In this document: one piece after another, positions 43,752 through 53,194 of the stretch
Layout: every line of letters starts with the position of its first letter
How positions within the stretch are numbered: the stretch's first letter is position 1
Translations under genes and position numbers: made by a program
Source of the DNA: Diploptera punctata
Taxonomy: Eukaryota; Arthropoda; Insecta; Blattodea; Blaberidae
Direction: 5' to 3'
Assembly (NCBI GenBank): GCA_030220185.1
Contig: JASPKZ010003438.1
Span: forward strand, 434,001-498,000
DNA: 64,000 bases
Notes under the pieces: model-generated
Databases searched by the model: none
What the model was told of the DNA's origin: nothing
The model's input: the letters and a program-made list of their open reading frames with translations, nothing else

Positions 43752-44127
43752 GCTTTGGTCGTCATTAGTTTGATCCTTCCGGGAAATTCTCGTATAAGAC
43801 TTGAAAGCATAATAATAGTCCCTTCGATTGGTTGCCGGCCAAAGGAAGGCAAGACCAGTGATGGGGCTGCCATCTTATAGCCTCTGGTCAGGCTTTTCTG
43901 GAGAAGAAAAGAAAATAAAGGAAAGAAGAAATGGAAGAAAGGAAAGACTCCCTAGCCCTCGGATGCCCTAATAGCGTCGGGGTCGAAAAAACAAGAGTTA
44001 ACCAAGAGAGGTTAGATAGTAAAGTTAAAAGAGTGCAAAACACAAGTAAGTGGAAGAAATGTTTTGCTCAGCTTGGGCACCTTGTGGTCGCCATCCACAT
44101 ATCCCCTAGATGAGGACCCCTGAGGGT
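43752..44127 (-). other. LINE C 5' leader
   Basis: Non-coding 5' region starting ACCCTCAGGGGTCC. It recurs at 36300-36640 and 51221-51576. It presumably carries the internal promoter; that is inference from LINE biology. Confidence 0.7.
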
Positions 44128-44349
44128 AGTAATAAATTTAATTAATTAAATATTATATTAAGGGTTCGCCATAAACGAATTGCAAAAACATTTAAATTAC
44201 TCAAGATATTTACATTTAAATGTGTTATTGGAATACTGGCACTGAACGGCTGGATTTAAATACCCGTGAATCTTCCTCCCGCAGTAGAGTATTGCCAGCC
44301 ATTTAACTCCACCCACTCTGAAGGATTAAACGTGAAAACTGCAATTAAT

Positions 44350-44572
44350 ATTTAATTTTAGGAAGTGATATTTTGAGGTTATTTTAAGTATATTATTTTT
44401 GGTCTGATAATCTTACCTCAATATTAATGTTGATTTGTTCTTGAACATGTTTCAAAACAATTCTGTTTTATCGTCAGCTTGTCCAGACTGGACAGAATTG
44501 TTTTGAAACATGTTCAAGAACAAATCAACATTAATATTGAGGTAAGATGATCAGACCAAAAATAATATAATT
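44350..44572. mobile_element. Hammerhead-bearing palindrome (family 3, copy 2)
   Basis: Arms 44393-44467 and 44492-44572 match as inverted copies with about one mismatch. Same left flank box (TTAGGAAGTGATATTTTGAG at 44359) as copy 1. The left arm and loop hold a hammerhead core on the minus strand. Abuts the PLE-5 tail at 44573. Confidence 0.85.
44440..44482 (-). ncRNA. Hammerhead core inside palindrome (copy 2)
   Basis: Minus strand: CTGACGA (44477-44471), stem II AAAACA/TGTTTT, GAA (44453-44451), stem III AC with GT around AT, cleavage base U at 44444. Identical core to 32307-32340 but GTT replaces GTC before the cut. Confidence 0.6.
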
Positions 44573-45120
44573 AATGAAAACTGCAGTTTTCAAGAGAACC
44601 ATCTCTCTCATTTTCAACCGACATTATGATTACTGGATTTTCGTTGTAATCTCCATCTATAATGTTGCCATCTGGTGTTGATTTGGTCAACTTACAGATC
44701 AGGTCCCGTTCATCAGGAATTTCGAAATTCATGGATCTAAATTTGTTCTTCTGAATATATATATTCTCCCAAACTGTCAATTCTAAAGGTTTTTCCAAAT
44801 GTTTTAAAAGTTGGGCCTCTTTTACAATTTTATGACTCTCCAACAAACTATGTGCTGCAATAGCTGATTTTTCAATTTCACTATTTTAAATATTTCTAAA
44901 GTGTTCCTTTGTGTGAGTGTCCAAATTCCTTTTTGTTTTTTTTTTTTATGTATACTTTATTGCAGTCTCTACAACTAATTTGATAAATTCCAGATTTTTT
45001 GTTCAATTTCTTATTAGTTATTAATAAATTACCAAGGCTAAATTTATTTATCGGTGCCAATATAATAATCTGATTCAAAGAAAGGAAAACAATTTTAAAA
45101 AATTAATTATCATCCTGAAA
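44573..45120 (-). pseudogene. Penelope-like element PLE-5 (left arm)
   Basis: Minus-strand endonuclease relic: KSGIYQISCRDCNKVYIKK (GIY-YIG start, 45000-44940), then after breaks near 44890-44940 LLESHKIVKEAQLLKH, LELTVWENIYIQKNKFRSMN and NFEIPDERDLI. The tail holds the hammerhead-like motif at 44577-44620. Head-to-head partner of 45510-46135. Confidence 0.8.
44577..44622 (-). ncRNA. Hammerhead-like motif of PLE-5 with U3-A8 (copy 1)
   Basis: TTGAAAA (44617-44611), stem II GAGA-/-TCTC, GAA (44591-44589), stem III AAC with GTT around TGCA, cleavage base U at 44578. Positions 3 and 8 are U and A, which can still pair. Confidence 0.5.
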
Positions 45121-45191
45121 TACATAACACATTTAAAAAAAATTTCAAGAAATTCAATATGACATTGGTACTGATAAATAACTAAATTTCA

Positions 45192-45357
45192 TATTTAAAG
45201 AGAAAAATTATACGCTCAGACCGGGACTTGAACCCGGGACCCTTGGTTTTCTAGTCCAAGGGTCCCGGGTTCAAGTCCCGGTCTGAGCGTATAATTTTTC
45301 TCTTTAAATATGATTTATCCATCATTGAGATGTATGAAATTAATAATAAAAACATCG
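45192..45357. mobile_element. tRNA-like foldback retroposon, copy 2 (collapsed)
   Basis: Flanked by perfect 12-bp repeats AACTAAATTTCA (45180-45191 and 45358-45369). The two arms (45189-45246 and 45256-45313) are a perfect 58-bp inverted repeat around 9 bp that correspond to the anticodon loop. Each arm holds only the 3' half of the tRNA-like unit (GGTCCCGGGTTCAAGTCCCG) plus the trailer. The plus-strand 3' tail is GAAATTAATAATAAAAAC. It is inserted between the two PLE-5 arms. Confidence 0.85.
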
Positions 45358-45509
45358 AACTAAATTTCAGTTGTTTTTTTACTCGCCTCATATTTCTTGA
45401 TTTTTATGCTGACTCGAGTTTCGTCACCAAATTTGTGACACTGTTGATGCATCACAACTCAAATTTAATTAAAATAAACCTCATAGCAGTTTCCTACCTA
45501 CATATATTT

Positions 45510-46135
45510 AACCGATAAATAAATTTAGCTTCGGCAATCTATTAATAATAATCAATAAGAAATTGAACAACCCAGATAGTTAAAATCTGGAATTTATCAA
45601 ATTAGTTGTAGAGACTGCAATAAAGTGTACATAGGGAAAACAAAAAGCAATTTGGACACTCGCACTAAGGAACATTTTAGAAATATTGAAAATAGTGAAA
45701 TTGAAAAATCAGCTATTGCAGCACATACTTTTGTTGGAGAGTCATAGAATTGAAAAAGAAGCCCAACTTTTAAAACATTTGGAAAAACCTTTAGAATTGA
45801 CAATTTGGGAGGAGATATATATTCAGAAGAACAAATTTAGATCCATGAATTTCAAAATTCCTGATGAACGGGACCTGATCTCTAAGTTCATCAAATCAAC
45901 ACCAGATGGCAACATTATTGAGGGAGATTCCAACGAAAATCTGGTAGTCATAATGTTGGTTGAAAATGAGAGAGATGTTCTCTTGAAAACTGCAGTTCCT
46001 GTGTTTAAGAAAACAAACTATGAGGTCAAATGTAAAAATTACTCATTAATTTATGAATTAAAAAACCTCATAATGTTATTTCCCATATCTAACAATGAAC
46101 ATTATGATTCTTGTTCTATTTTGTAAAGCTTCACT
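45510..46135 (+). pseudogene. Penelope-like element PLE-5 (right arm)
   Basis: Starts at AAATTTAGCTTCGGCAATC, then SGIYQISCRDCNKVYIGKTK-like codons (frame broken at about 45582 and 45733), and from 45686 a 146-codon frame with RIEKEAQLLKHLEKPLELTI, WEEIYIQKNKFRSMNFKIP and DERDLISKFIKSTPDG. The tail has the hammerhead-like motif at 45955 and the terminal box CCTCATAATGTTATTTCCC at 46066. Confidence 0.82.
45955..46003 (+). ncRNA. Hammerhead-like motif of PLE-5 with U3-A8 (copy 2)
   Basis: TTGAAAA (45960-45966), stem II GAGA.../...TCTC, GAA (45985-45987), stem III AAC (45988-45990) with GTT (45995-45997) around TGCA, cleavage base C45998. Stem I is short (TGG with CTG). The C3-G8 pair of the standard core reads U3-A8, as in the other arm. 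Confidence 0.5.
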
Positions 46136-46226
46136 TAGTGAAATCAAAGTCAATATTTTAAAAAAATTTTAATGGAAGGTAACACTATAGATAAATTATG
46201 AATATTTTGTAAGTGAATTGGTAACT

Positions 46227-46354
46227 TTCACACCTCACCTCATTAAAATATGCTTTTCTCACAACGGACATGTTTCTCATGGATGGAATATAGCTGAGGA
46301 CGAGAACAACATGCCAGGTAAAAAAAAACATATTATTATGAGGTGAGGTGTGAA
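46227..46354. repeat. Palindrome with PLE-style terminal motif
   Basis: Arms TTCACACCTCACCTCAT... (46227-46252) and its inverted copy (46329-46354), 26 bp with one or two mismatches. The right arm reads TTATGAGGTGAGGTG, the motif found after PLE ribozymes. The loop shares TTACCTGG and CGTCCTCA phrases with the foldback at 13438 (reversed). Confidence 0.65.
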
Positions 46355-46377
46355 ATTTTCTGATTAATTTATAGAAT

Positions 46378-47040
46378 ATAGATTAGCTAATACCCAGCAT
46401 ACGCTGCTACACCCAAATAAATTAAAATCAATGTGTTTTTATGTTTAGTTGAATAAGTGAGAGGAAAAATATTTTTAAATTTATATTGTAATTATTTTTA
46501 GATGGCCTGTGCCGATTACCCAGCATTGTCCAGGAATCTACTTATCCTGATCTTCTTGACACAAATGAGCTGAAAGACAAAATTCGTTATTGTGAGTTAT
46601 CTGTAAAAGAATGCCCATCATGTGCTGCTATGCTTGCCCGGGAATCTAGTCATACCAATCTTCTTGACATCAATGAAAGACAAGAATGGTTATTCTGAGT
46701 TATTCGTAAAAGATAAACATATGCTGTCATGGACTTTTTTGTAGAGTTTCTTGAGATATTCATTTCCATGTATATTAATTTGGTGTATTTGTTATGGTTT
46801 AGGCAGTGTAAGCCATTTAAGCATCCAAAAAGCTACCTTTTTCATATTTTTCACTATAAAGGGCGATTTTTAAGGGTGAAGGGGTTAAGTATTATAACTC
46901 TCTTATAGCCTAAAATCTTTTTGGGAAACTCCTGAACATTTTTCAAAAAACCCCATCACAATCCGATGAACGGTATGGCAGCGGAAAATGACAAACAGAC
47001 ATGCATTATATCGATGGTGGGCAATGAAAACCCTATAACT
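46378..47040 (+). repeat. Dispersed repeat R3 (copy 2)
   Basis: Opposite orientation to 25690-26345. Starts TTAGCTAATACCCAGCATAC and has two internal near-repeats (AAGACAAAATTCGTTATTGT and AAGACAAGAATGGTTATTCT). No ORF. Confidence 0.7.
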
Positions 47041-47110
47041 CCATTTTGGTAAATTTTACAGGAGAAACAAGTAACTGTTTCAAATCATTTTTAAAGAGAA
47101 AAATTATACG

Positions 47111-47183
47111 CTCAGATCGGGGCTTGAACCCAAGATCTTTGGTTTTCTAGACCAAGTGCTCTACTGACTGAGCTACAGGAGCA
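47111..47183 (-). ncRNA. tRNA-like unit, 73 nt (foldback 3, left)
   Basis: GCTCCTG, TAGCTCAGTCAG (A box), TTGGT/ACCAA stem with loop CTAGAAA (nominal anticodon AGA, U33 present), GGGTTCAAGCC (B box), TCTGAGC. The acceptor stem has four good pairs. Confidence 0.65.
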
Positions 47184-47285
47184 AGTTCCAATCTAAACGT
47201 AAATTTTTCTCTATATACGTTGTAACAGCATTTGGTGTGCAAGAATTACAACGTAGATGAAAATTTGAATTTAGATCGGAAATTG

Positions 47286-47358
47286 CTCCAGTAGCTGAGT
47301 CGGTAGAGCACTTGGTCTAGAGAACCAAAGGTCCCGGGTTCAAGCCCTGGTCTAAGCA
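47286..47358 (+). ncRNA. tRNA-like unit, 73 nt (foldback 3, right)
   Basis: GCTCCAG, TAGCTGAGTCGG, TTGGT/ACCAA with loop CTAGAGA (nominal anticodon AGA), GGTTCAAGCCC and TCTAAGC, then TTTTT 8 nt later. Confidence 0.65.
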
Positions 47359-47672
47359 CATAATTTTTCTCTTCAAATATGATTTATCTCTCATTGAGAT
47401 GTATGAAATGAATAATAAAAACATTTGAACTGTTTAAAATAATTATGCAAATTGATACATCAACAATTCCCACATATTTTACTACAGAATACAAGTCAAG
47501 TTATTAATAAATTTGAAGTCCATGTTCTCAACAGGCTATGAATCACATATTTCTGTGTTGTTACTGAAGTTATGTGGTTTTGAATGACTAATGAAATTAC
47601 GAGGTTTTCATTGCCTATCATCAATATATACATATATATAGATAAACCAGTTTATTTCATTCCTTTACTTAC

Positions 47673-47805
47673 CCAAATTTAGCAAAATTTGCCCACATTT
47701 TAACCATTCTCCTGGAAGTGTCATATTCTGGTGTGTTATTCTTAATGGTTACATTTGCAAAACTAAATGGAAATAGGTAAGACAGTTCATCAGCATGAGC
47801 AGCAC
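47673..47805 (-). CDS. Carboxylesterase, penultimate exon with catalytic His (gene 1)
   Basis: 133-bp exon: (G)AAHADELSYLFPFSFANVT, then TPEYDTSRRMVKMWANFAKF(G). In the carboxylesterase family G-x-x-H-x-x-E-L precedes the (Y/F)(L/V)F segment and its His completes the Ser-Glu-His triad; R-M...W-NFA-(T/F)G is the conserved block that follows. Splice sites: TATAG before GTGCTG, GTAAGT after TTTGG. Phases match the exons on both sides (G|GT in, GG|G out). Lies about 8.3 kb from the last exon, with a full-length LINE in between. Confidence 0.9.
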
Positions 47806-47884
47806 CTATAACCAAACACATAAATAAAACACAATTTTAAAATTATTTAAGAAGTTATTTATGAGAGACATAAGTTCACTTTCT

Positions 47885-48780
47885 TCACTGCACACTTTTC
47901 TATTTTCATAGCATCCTTCCATATTTTAAAGGACCTTCCTATGTCTCTTGTTGGCTTATAATTGTAAATTAATTTTGGAAGTTTATTTGCATCCATTCTT
48001 TCAACATGTAAATTCATTTGATACAATCATCATCATTGGCATGACAGTCCTTTAGTTTGACCTTAGCCTCCTTCATAACAACCATCCTTTCTCTTTGGTC
48101 AATGGCCTTATTTCTCCAATTTGTTATGTCAATCTTTCATAGGTCCACGTGTACATCGTTTCATCCATCATAACCTAGGCCTCCCAACTTTTCTCCTTCC
48201 ATCGAGCTTAGTGTTTTTGATATCATCCTGGGCAAATGTGTCTCATTCATTCTGCAAATATGGCCCAAATATTCGATACATCTAACTTTAATATCTATAA
48301 CTATATCGTTATCTTTATATAGGTCATATATTTCCTGGTTAGTTCTTATTCCCCAGGTACCCTTATCTTTAATTGGACCATATATTTTCCTTAATATCTT
48401 TCTCTCCCAGGTGGTAAGTCTCGTAGCAGTTCTTTCTGATATGGTCCAGGATTCACTGCCATACACTACAACAGGTTTAATAATTGTTTTATATATTCTC
48501 ATTTTAATTTTCTTAGATATATATTTAGATTATATAATTTTGTTCAAAGATCTTAACATCGGTTACCTGCTCCTAGTTTTTCTTTTATTTAAATTAACAT
48601 ATGATTATTCCTGGACAACATGGATCCTAGGTACTTAAAATTCTGTACTTCTTCATATGTTGTGCCATTTAATATTCTGTTAGTTCCTCCAACTCATTTG
48701 ATACAATATTCTTCAATTTTTTCACTTTTGGTATATATATTAAATTCTTATGTCATCTCTTCATTGTGTATATGATCTGA
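47885..48780 (-). pseudogene. Two LINE C-terminal fragments
   Basis: At 48020-47885, VERMDANKLPKLIYNYKPTR then FKIWKDAMK, resembling the end of family C. At 48502-48161, IYKTIIKPVVVYGSESWTIS, then TTWERKILRKIYGP and YLGHICRMNETHLPRM, a different LINE C-terminus that extends with breaks to about 48780. Both are 5' truncated. Confidence 0.7.
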
Positions 48781-49490
48781 TTTAGTGTATCCTTGCATCT
48801 CTGGACTTTGTATCCAATTTTTTATTTTATTTGTGGGAACTAGAACCCAAACTTCACTTTCACATAATAGCTATGGTTTTATAACACTTAACCTTTACAT
48901 TCCAGGGAATTTAAAAATACCGCATGAACTGCAGGACGGAATTTAAATCCCAGTCCGTGATATTAAATGGATGGTAGAGCGCACATACTAACGAAAAAAC
49001 TTTTTACGATAAACTACAAGAGATATAAGTATAAAATAACTTTTATTTCATTCATAAAGGAGTGTATTATTCAATGAAATGTTTAATTTTTACATACAAT
49101 AGAGAATTTTATTATTAAAAGTTAAAATTTATTTGTGAGGTCTATATTTTTTGGTTTGACTTTATAACGGATTCAGTTTGTGATTTGAAGGTGACGGTAC
49201 TCTTGCAGGGGGATTTGATGACGTAGTTGGAACACAGTTGGAACCTGTGTGCCATGAAAAATCTGCTTTGAAAGCATAAACATGAGTACCATGCCTTGTT
49301 GACGACAGAGTTATCAGCACTTTTTTTTTCTGTGGCACTCAAACCTTAGCAAACCTTATAACATACAACACTAAGATTCAGTCTTGAATTAGTAACTGTA
49401 TACTGTGGTTGTTTTTTAACATATAAAAAATGGCTTCATGTATATGGCATCCTGTATTATCAAAATAATGTGAGTAGCATATCAGATATT
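48781..49490. other. Esterase intron, nothing firmly recognised
   Basis: A minus-strand frame at 49142-49342 (66 codons) shows no family resemblance. No repeat recognised. Confidence 0.35.
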
Positions 49491-49499
49491 TTTTTAAAA

Positions 49500-50235
49500 A
49501 TAAATACTAACAAGATATTTATCATAAGTAATGCCATGAGTGATTTCCAAATTATCGATAAATTTGGAAATCAAGAGTGGCATTTGCTAGGACTATTTAA
49601 CGAATAAAATTAAGCTGTTTACTCACAAATCATTATTTAACTATAGTTATTTTAAAATATTTATATATTTAATGTAAATGGCGATGTTTGAAAACAAATG
49701 AGGAACAATAGGTACGCTTCATCTGCTTCTTTTGTTTATCACTGCAACCAGATCATACTATTTATTGCCAAAGGAACGCAATATTGTAAGAATGCTCTCA
49801 AGTGGAGAAAAAATTAAACACATCAAACTGTATATTAATTCATATCTGATGTCGTATGATGTAAATATGACAATTATATTTTTCTGGATTATTACCTGGG
49901 AAAAAATACATTTAAGAAAGTGCAAACAGTGGTTTCTTTTTTTGGTGGTATAATAAATTGCTACAAATGTTTTTATATTAACTCCTGTAAGCGCTGTGTG
50001 TTGACATCTATGCACTATATATACAATCTGGTAGCCGTATTTCTTATAGGCTTAGTCACTGCAAAATAATGGTCATACCTGTTCAGAATATTAAAAAGGA
50101 GGAGCTTTCTTTAATATGGTAAATATAACACTGACAAATATTTCGTGAAACATGACTCTGATTGGTTGTAAAACAGAAATCATTGAAATGTGATTGGTCA
50201 TTGACTCCCATTTGGGGCATGAGTTAAATAGCCAT
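49500..50235. repeat. Dispersed repeat R50 (copy 2)
   Basis: Matches 22500-23200, including GGCATTTG-TAGGACTATTT at 49580 and CATTTGGGGCATGAG at 50209. Here it is not attached to a visible endonuclease. Confidence 0.7.
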
Positions 50236-50255
50236 GTTAACTCATAATTTAAATA

Positions 50256-50575
50256 CAAAATTAGGGGTGAAAAAGACACCACATGTTTTTTTCTTATTTT
50301 TTATGAATACTTAATCTAAAACACAATAGGTTGGAGCCACAAATAACTTCCTCGCAATATTTTCTGAAATTTTATAATTTTACAAGAAATAATGTTATCA
50401 TGGGAAAAATATGTAAAAATTATGGGTGAAAAGGGCACCTGATGTGTTTTTTTTTTAATTTTTTGTGAATACTTGATCGGAACACAATAGGTTAGAGCCA
50501 CTAATAATTTCTTCACAATATTTTTAATTTTTGTAATTTTATGAAGAAATAACGTTCATGGGACAAATATGTCCA
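50256..50575. repeat. Tandem duplication of about 160 bp
   Basis: Two diverged units begin AAATTAGGGGTGAAAAAGAC (50256) and AAATTATGGGTGAAAAGGGC (50416) and share GAATACTT-ATC and ACACAATAGGTT-GAGCCAC. No ORF. Confidence 0.7.
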
Positions 50576-51020
50576 ATAAGTCCTTTAGGGATTTACATTT
50601 AATGGACAAATATGTCCCTCAAGTCTTCTAAAGGTTCTTATATCTTTTCTCATTTTATTTTTTTACATTTCTGTGGATAGTGCAACACATATTTTGAAAT
50701 GTACGTAATTTATATTAATATCTCCCTCCTTTTCATTTTTAACTTTCTCAGTTTAAACAATTAAAAATAAGAATTGTTCTACTTGTTGCCTTCAGCTATT
50801 ATTGATCTGACCAACCCTTAAGAAAAAAGACACCAAAATATTAAAAAAAAACGTTCCAAGCACGACAGGTCAAGAAGGCCCTTAGCTTACCATCCAGCTG
50901 CTGGCCTCACGTCCACATGTGTTAATCACAGAGGTAGACGATCATAAGCCAGTGTAGAGGTGACATGTGGACAGTAGTGGACATGTATCTGCAATCTGCA
51001 TCCTGTTACGACACAAACAA
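50576..51020. other. Esterase intron, nothing recognised
   Basis: AT-rich with ACAAATATGTCC repeated at 50564 and 50604. No gene. Confidence 0.4.
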
Positions 51021-51033
51021 TAATAAAATTCTC

Positions 51034-51576
51034 CTTCTTCTTCTTCTTCTTCCTTCCAAGTATTAGGCCAAGGCCTGTTACGATCCTATAGAAAATTTTC
51101 CCTCCAGCATTTCATAGGACGGCCCAGTGATCTTCGTCCTCTTGGTAGATAATTATAAACAGCTTTGGGGATCCGATTTGAACTCATTCTTTCTAGATGG
51201 TGTTTTCTAGATGTTACCCTCAGGGGTCCTCATCTAGGGGATATGTGGATGGCGACCACAAGGTGCCCAAGCTGAGCAAAACATTTCTTCCACTTACTTG
51301 TGTTTTGCACTCTTTTAACTTTACTATCTAACCTCTCTTGGTTAACTCTTGTTTTTTCGACCCCGATGCTATTAGAGCATCCGAGGGCTAGGGAGTCTTT
51401 CCTTTCTTCCATTTCTTCTTTCCTTTATTTTCTTTTCTTCTCCAGAAAAGCCTGACCAGAGGCTATAAGATGGCAGCCCCCCATCACTGTCTTGCCTTCT
51501 TCTGGCCAGCAACCAATCGAAGGGACTATTATTATGCTTTCAAGTCTTATACGAGAATTTCCCGGAAGGATCAAAC
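51034..51576. mobile_element. LINE family C, internally deleted copy with 5' inversion
   Basis: Flanked by perfect 13-bp repeats TAATAAAATTCTC (51021-51033 and 51577-51589). The left part (to about 51207) is the LINE C 3' end in minus orientation with its TTC run. The right part (about 51218-51576) is the LINE C 5' leader in plus orientation, starting at the true 5' end ACCCTCAGGGGTCC. One insertion with a single pair of target repeats and opposed segments is the signature of twin priming. Confidence 0.85.
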
Positions 51577-51838
51577 TAATAAAATTCTCTCCTGTTATTA
51601 ATTTAAATACAATGATATCTCTTTCCTGACATAGTTCACAATGGTACATGATATAAGAAAAAGATGAAAGAGTCACATTTAGTTTTAAACATTAACAAAA
51701 GAACACCAGTCAGGGATGTAAGAAAAAGTTGCAAAAAAGCTATAATGGAATATGGATTAAGCAAGACTCCTGAGTTGAGAGTCATTCATTGTATGTGAAC
51801 ATTGCTTGGCTTTTAAGGTTAATGCATAATATAGATAC

Positions 51839-51983
51839 CTGGATATTCTTCAGCCCCATTACGTTTCTTCAGCACATTTGCCGTACCACTGAATGAGAAC
51901 TCATAGGCATAAACTCTTGATTCTTTTGCTTGTTTCATTGCAGTACAATATATGCTATTGCCAAACAAAAGGTCTGTGGCCAC
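51839..51983 (-). CDS. Carboxylesterase, antepenultimate exon (gene 1)
   Basis: 145-bp exon: VATDLLFGNSIYCTAMKQAK, then SRVYAYEFSFSGTANVLKKR and EEYPG. This is the stretch before the catalytic-His region: (S/T)D-LF, a run of small and basic residues, then VY-Y-F-(Y/F)-G. Acceptor TTTCAG before GTGGCC, donor GTATCT after CCAG. It ends with one base of the Gly codon completed in the 47673-47805 exon. The 5' exons with the catalytic Ser and Glu regions are not visible between here and 64000. Confidence 0.9.
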
Positions 51984-52054
51984 CTGAAATTAAATGCAAT
52001 GTTGGAACATAAAATAAAATTGTATATAAATATAACTATGTATATGAAATATTA

Positions 52055-52870
52055 AAGAATTGGAGGAGAGAATGTTCAAGAATGGGAATTCCTATTTCAA
52101 ACAACAAAACTTTATACAACTTACATTTTGCAGATGATCAATTGTTAGTTACACAAGATTATGAAGATTTAGAATATATGACTGGAAAATGAATAGAAGA
52201 ATATGAAAAATGGGGGTCAATTTTGAACATGAAGAAAACAAAATATTTATCAATTGGTGAACCAGAACAAAATTTAATTTTGGAGACTGGAGAAACAATA
52301 AAATCTTGTAGTGAGATCACATATTTAGGAATAAAAATAAATAAAAATGGGAGTTATGAAGAGGAAATAAGAAATAGAAATAATAAAGGAAAATTTGCAA
52401 TTGCTTGCCTCAATGGAATATTGTGGGATAAAAATATAAGTAATAAAAATAAAATGAATATATATCATACAATTGTTAAAAGCATCATTACTTATGGAGC
52501 AGAACTTTGGCCCTTAACAACAAAAACAAATAAGTATCTTTTGGCAACGGAAATGGATTTTATACGAAGGGCAGCAAGAATTTCAAGAAGAGAAAAAATT
52601 AGGAACTCAGTTATAAGGAAGAAAATGAAGATTGAAGACACTATTTTAGATTATATTAAAACTCAGCAATTAAGACGGTATGGGCATGTCCAGCAAATGG
52701 AAGAGGATTGGCTATCAAAATCTGTTTTGGAATGGAAACCTGAGGGACGACGAGACAGAGGAAGACCTAAAACCTCCTGGAGTCAGGGAATATGTTTATA
52801 CATGAAGGAGAAACATCTACAACCAGGAGATTGGATGGACCAACAAAATTGGCTATTAGGAATCGGATGA
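52055..52870 (+). pseudogene. LINE fragment with RT motif C and C-terminus
   Basis: From about 52072, a broken frame with ISNNKTLYNLHFADDQLLVT (RT motif C, FADDQ), then after a stop near 52190 a 215-codon frame (52223-52870): ITYLGIKINKNGSYEEEIRN, HTIVKSIITYGAELWPLTTK, EMDFIRRAARISRREKI and GRRDRGRPKTSW. 5' truncated. Different from families A-D. Opposite strand to the esterase gene. Confidence 0.8.
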
Positions 52871-53194
52871 TGTCAAAGACATTAATCAATCGATGATCTA
52901 TGTATATAAATATACACTAGTTCAAGTCTCTGTGTGAGAAGACATTTTCTCATTTAGTTTTAGTTTTCACATTCAGTTTAATTTTTTACTCTTAAGGGAA
53001 TTGTGCCTTCCAGCATCATAAGGGATTTGAGTAAATACAGAAAGTAGCAGACAGGAGGGGGCTCAACATGCTGATCATATGTCACATGGATGATCCTCCA
53101 GCTCAATAAATGGGGACATGTGGATGTGAGGCTGGTTTCTAGGCCTATCATGCCATATATGTAACAGCTTATCAATGAACTCAAATAATACCGT
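52871..53194. other. Spacer, nothing recognised
   Basis: No recognised feature. Confidence 0.4.

Larger units (their letters stand above)
40937..44127 (-). mobile_element. LINE family C, full length with target-site duplication
   Basis: 3.19-kb element flanked by perfect 11-bp repeats AGTAATAAATT (40926-40936 and 44128-44138). On the minus strand: 5' start ACCCTCAGGGGTCCTCATCT, a ~375-bp leader, APE domain, linker, RT, C-terminal region and a (GAA)n 3' tail. It sits in the same orientation as the host gene in the esterase intron between the exons at 39166 and 47673. Confidence 0.9.
47086..47427. mobile_element. tRNA-like foldback retroposon, copy 3
   Basis: Two 73-nt tRNA-like units in inverted orientation (47111-47183 minus, 47286-47358 plus) around about 100 bp. 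Plus-strand 3' tail GAAATGAATAATAAAAAC. Flanked by AACTGTTT at 47073-47080 and 47428-47435 with diverged extensions, so an older insertion than copies 1, 2 and 4. Confidence 0.78.

Noticed and set aside
46227..46354. Hammerhead in the loop (CTGAGGACGAGAAC and GAAACATGTC reversed)
   Set aside because: The first half and second half are on opposite strands and no stem II joins them, so no complete core exists here.
49142..49342. Possible host exon (66 codons, minus)
   Set aside because: No similarity to esterase or any family I know, no convincing splice sites, and it lies in intron DNA.
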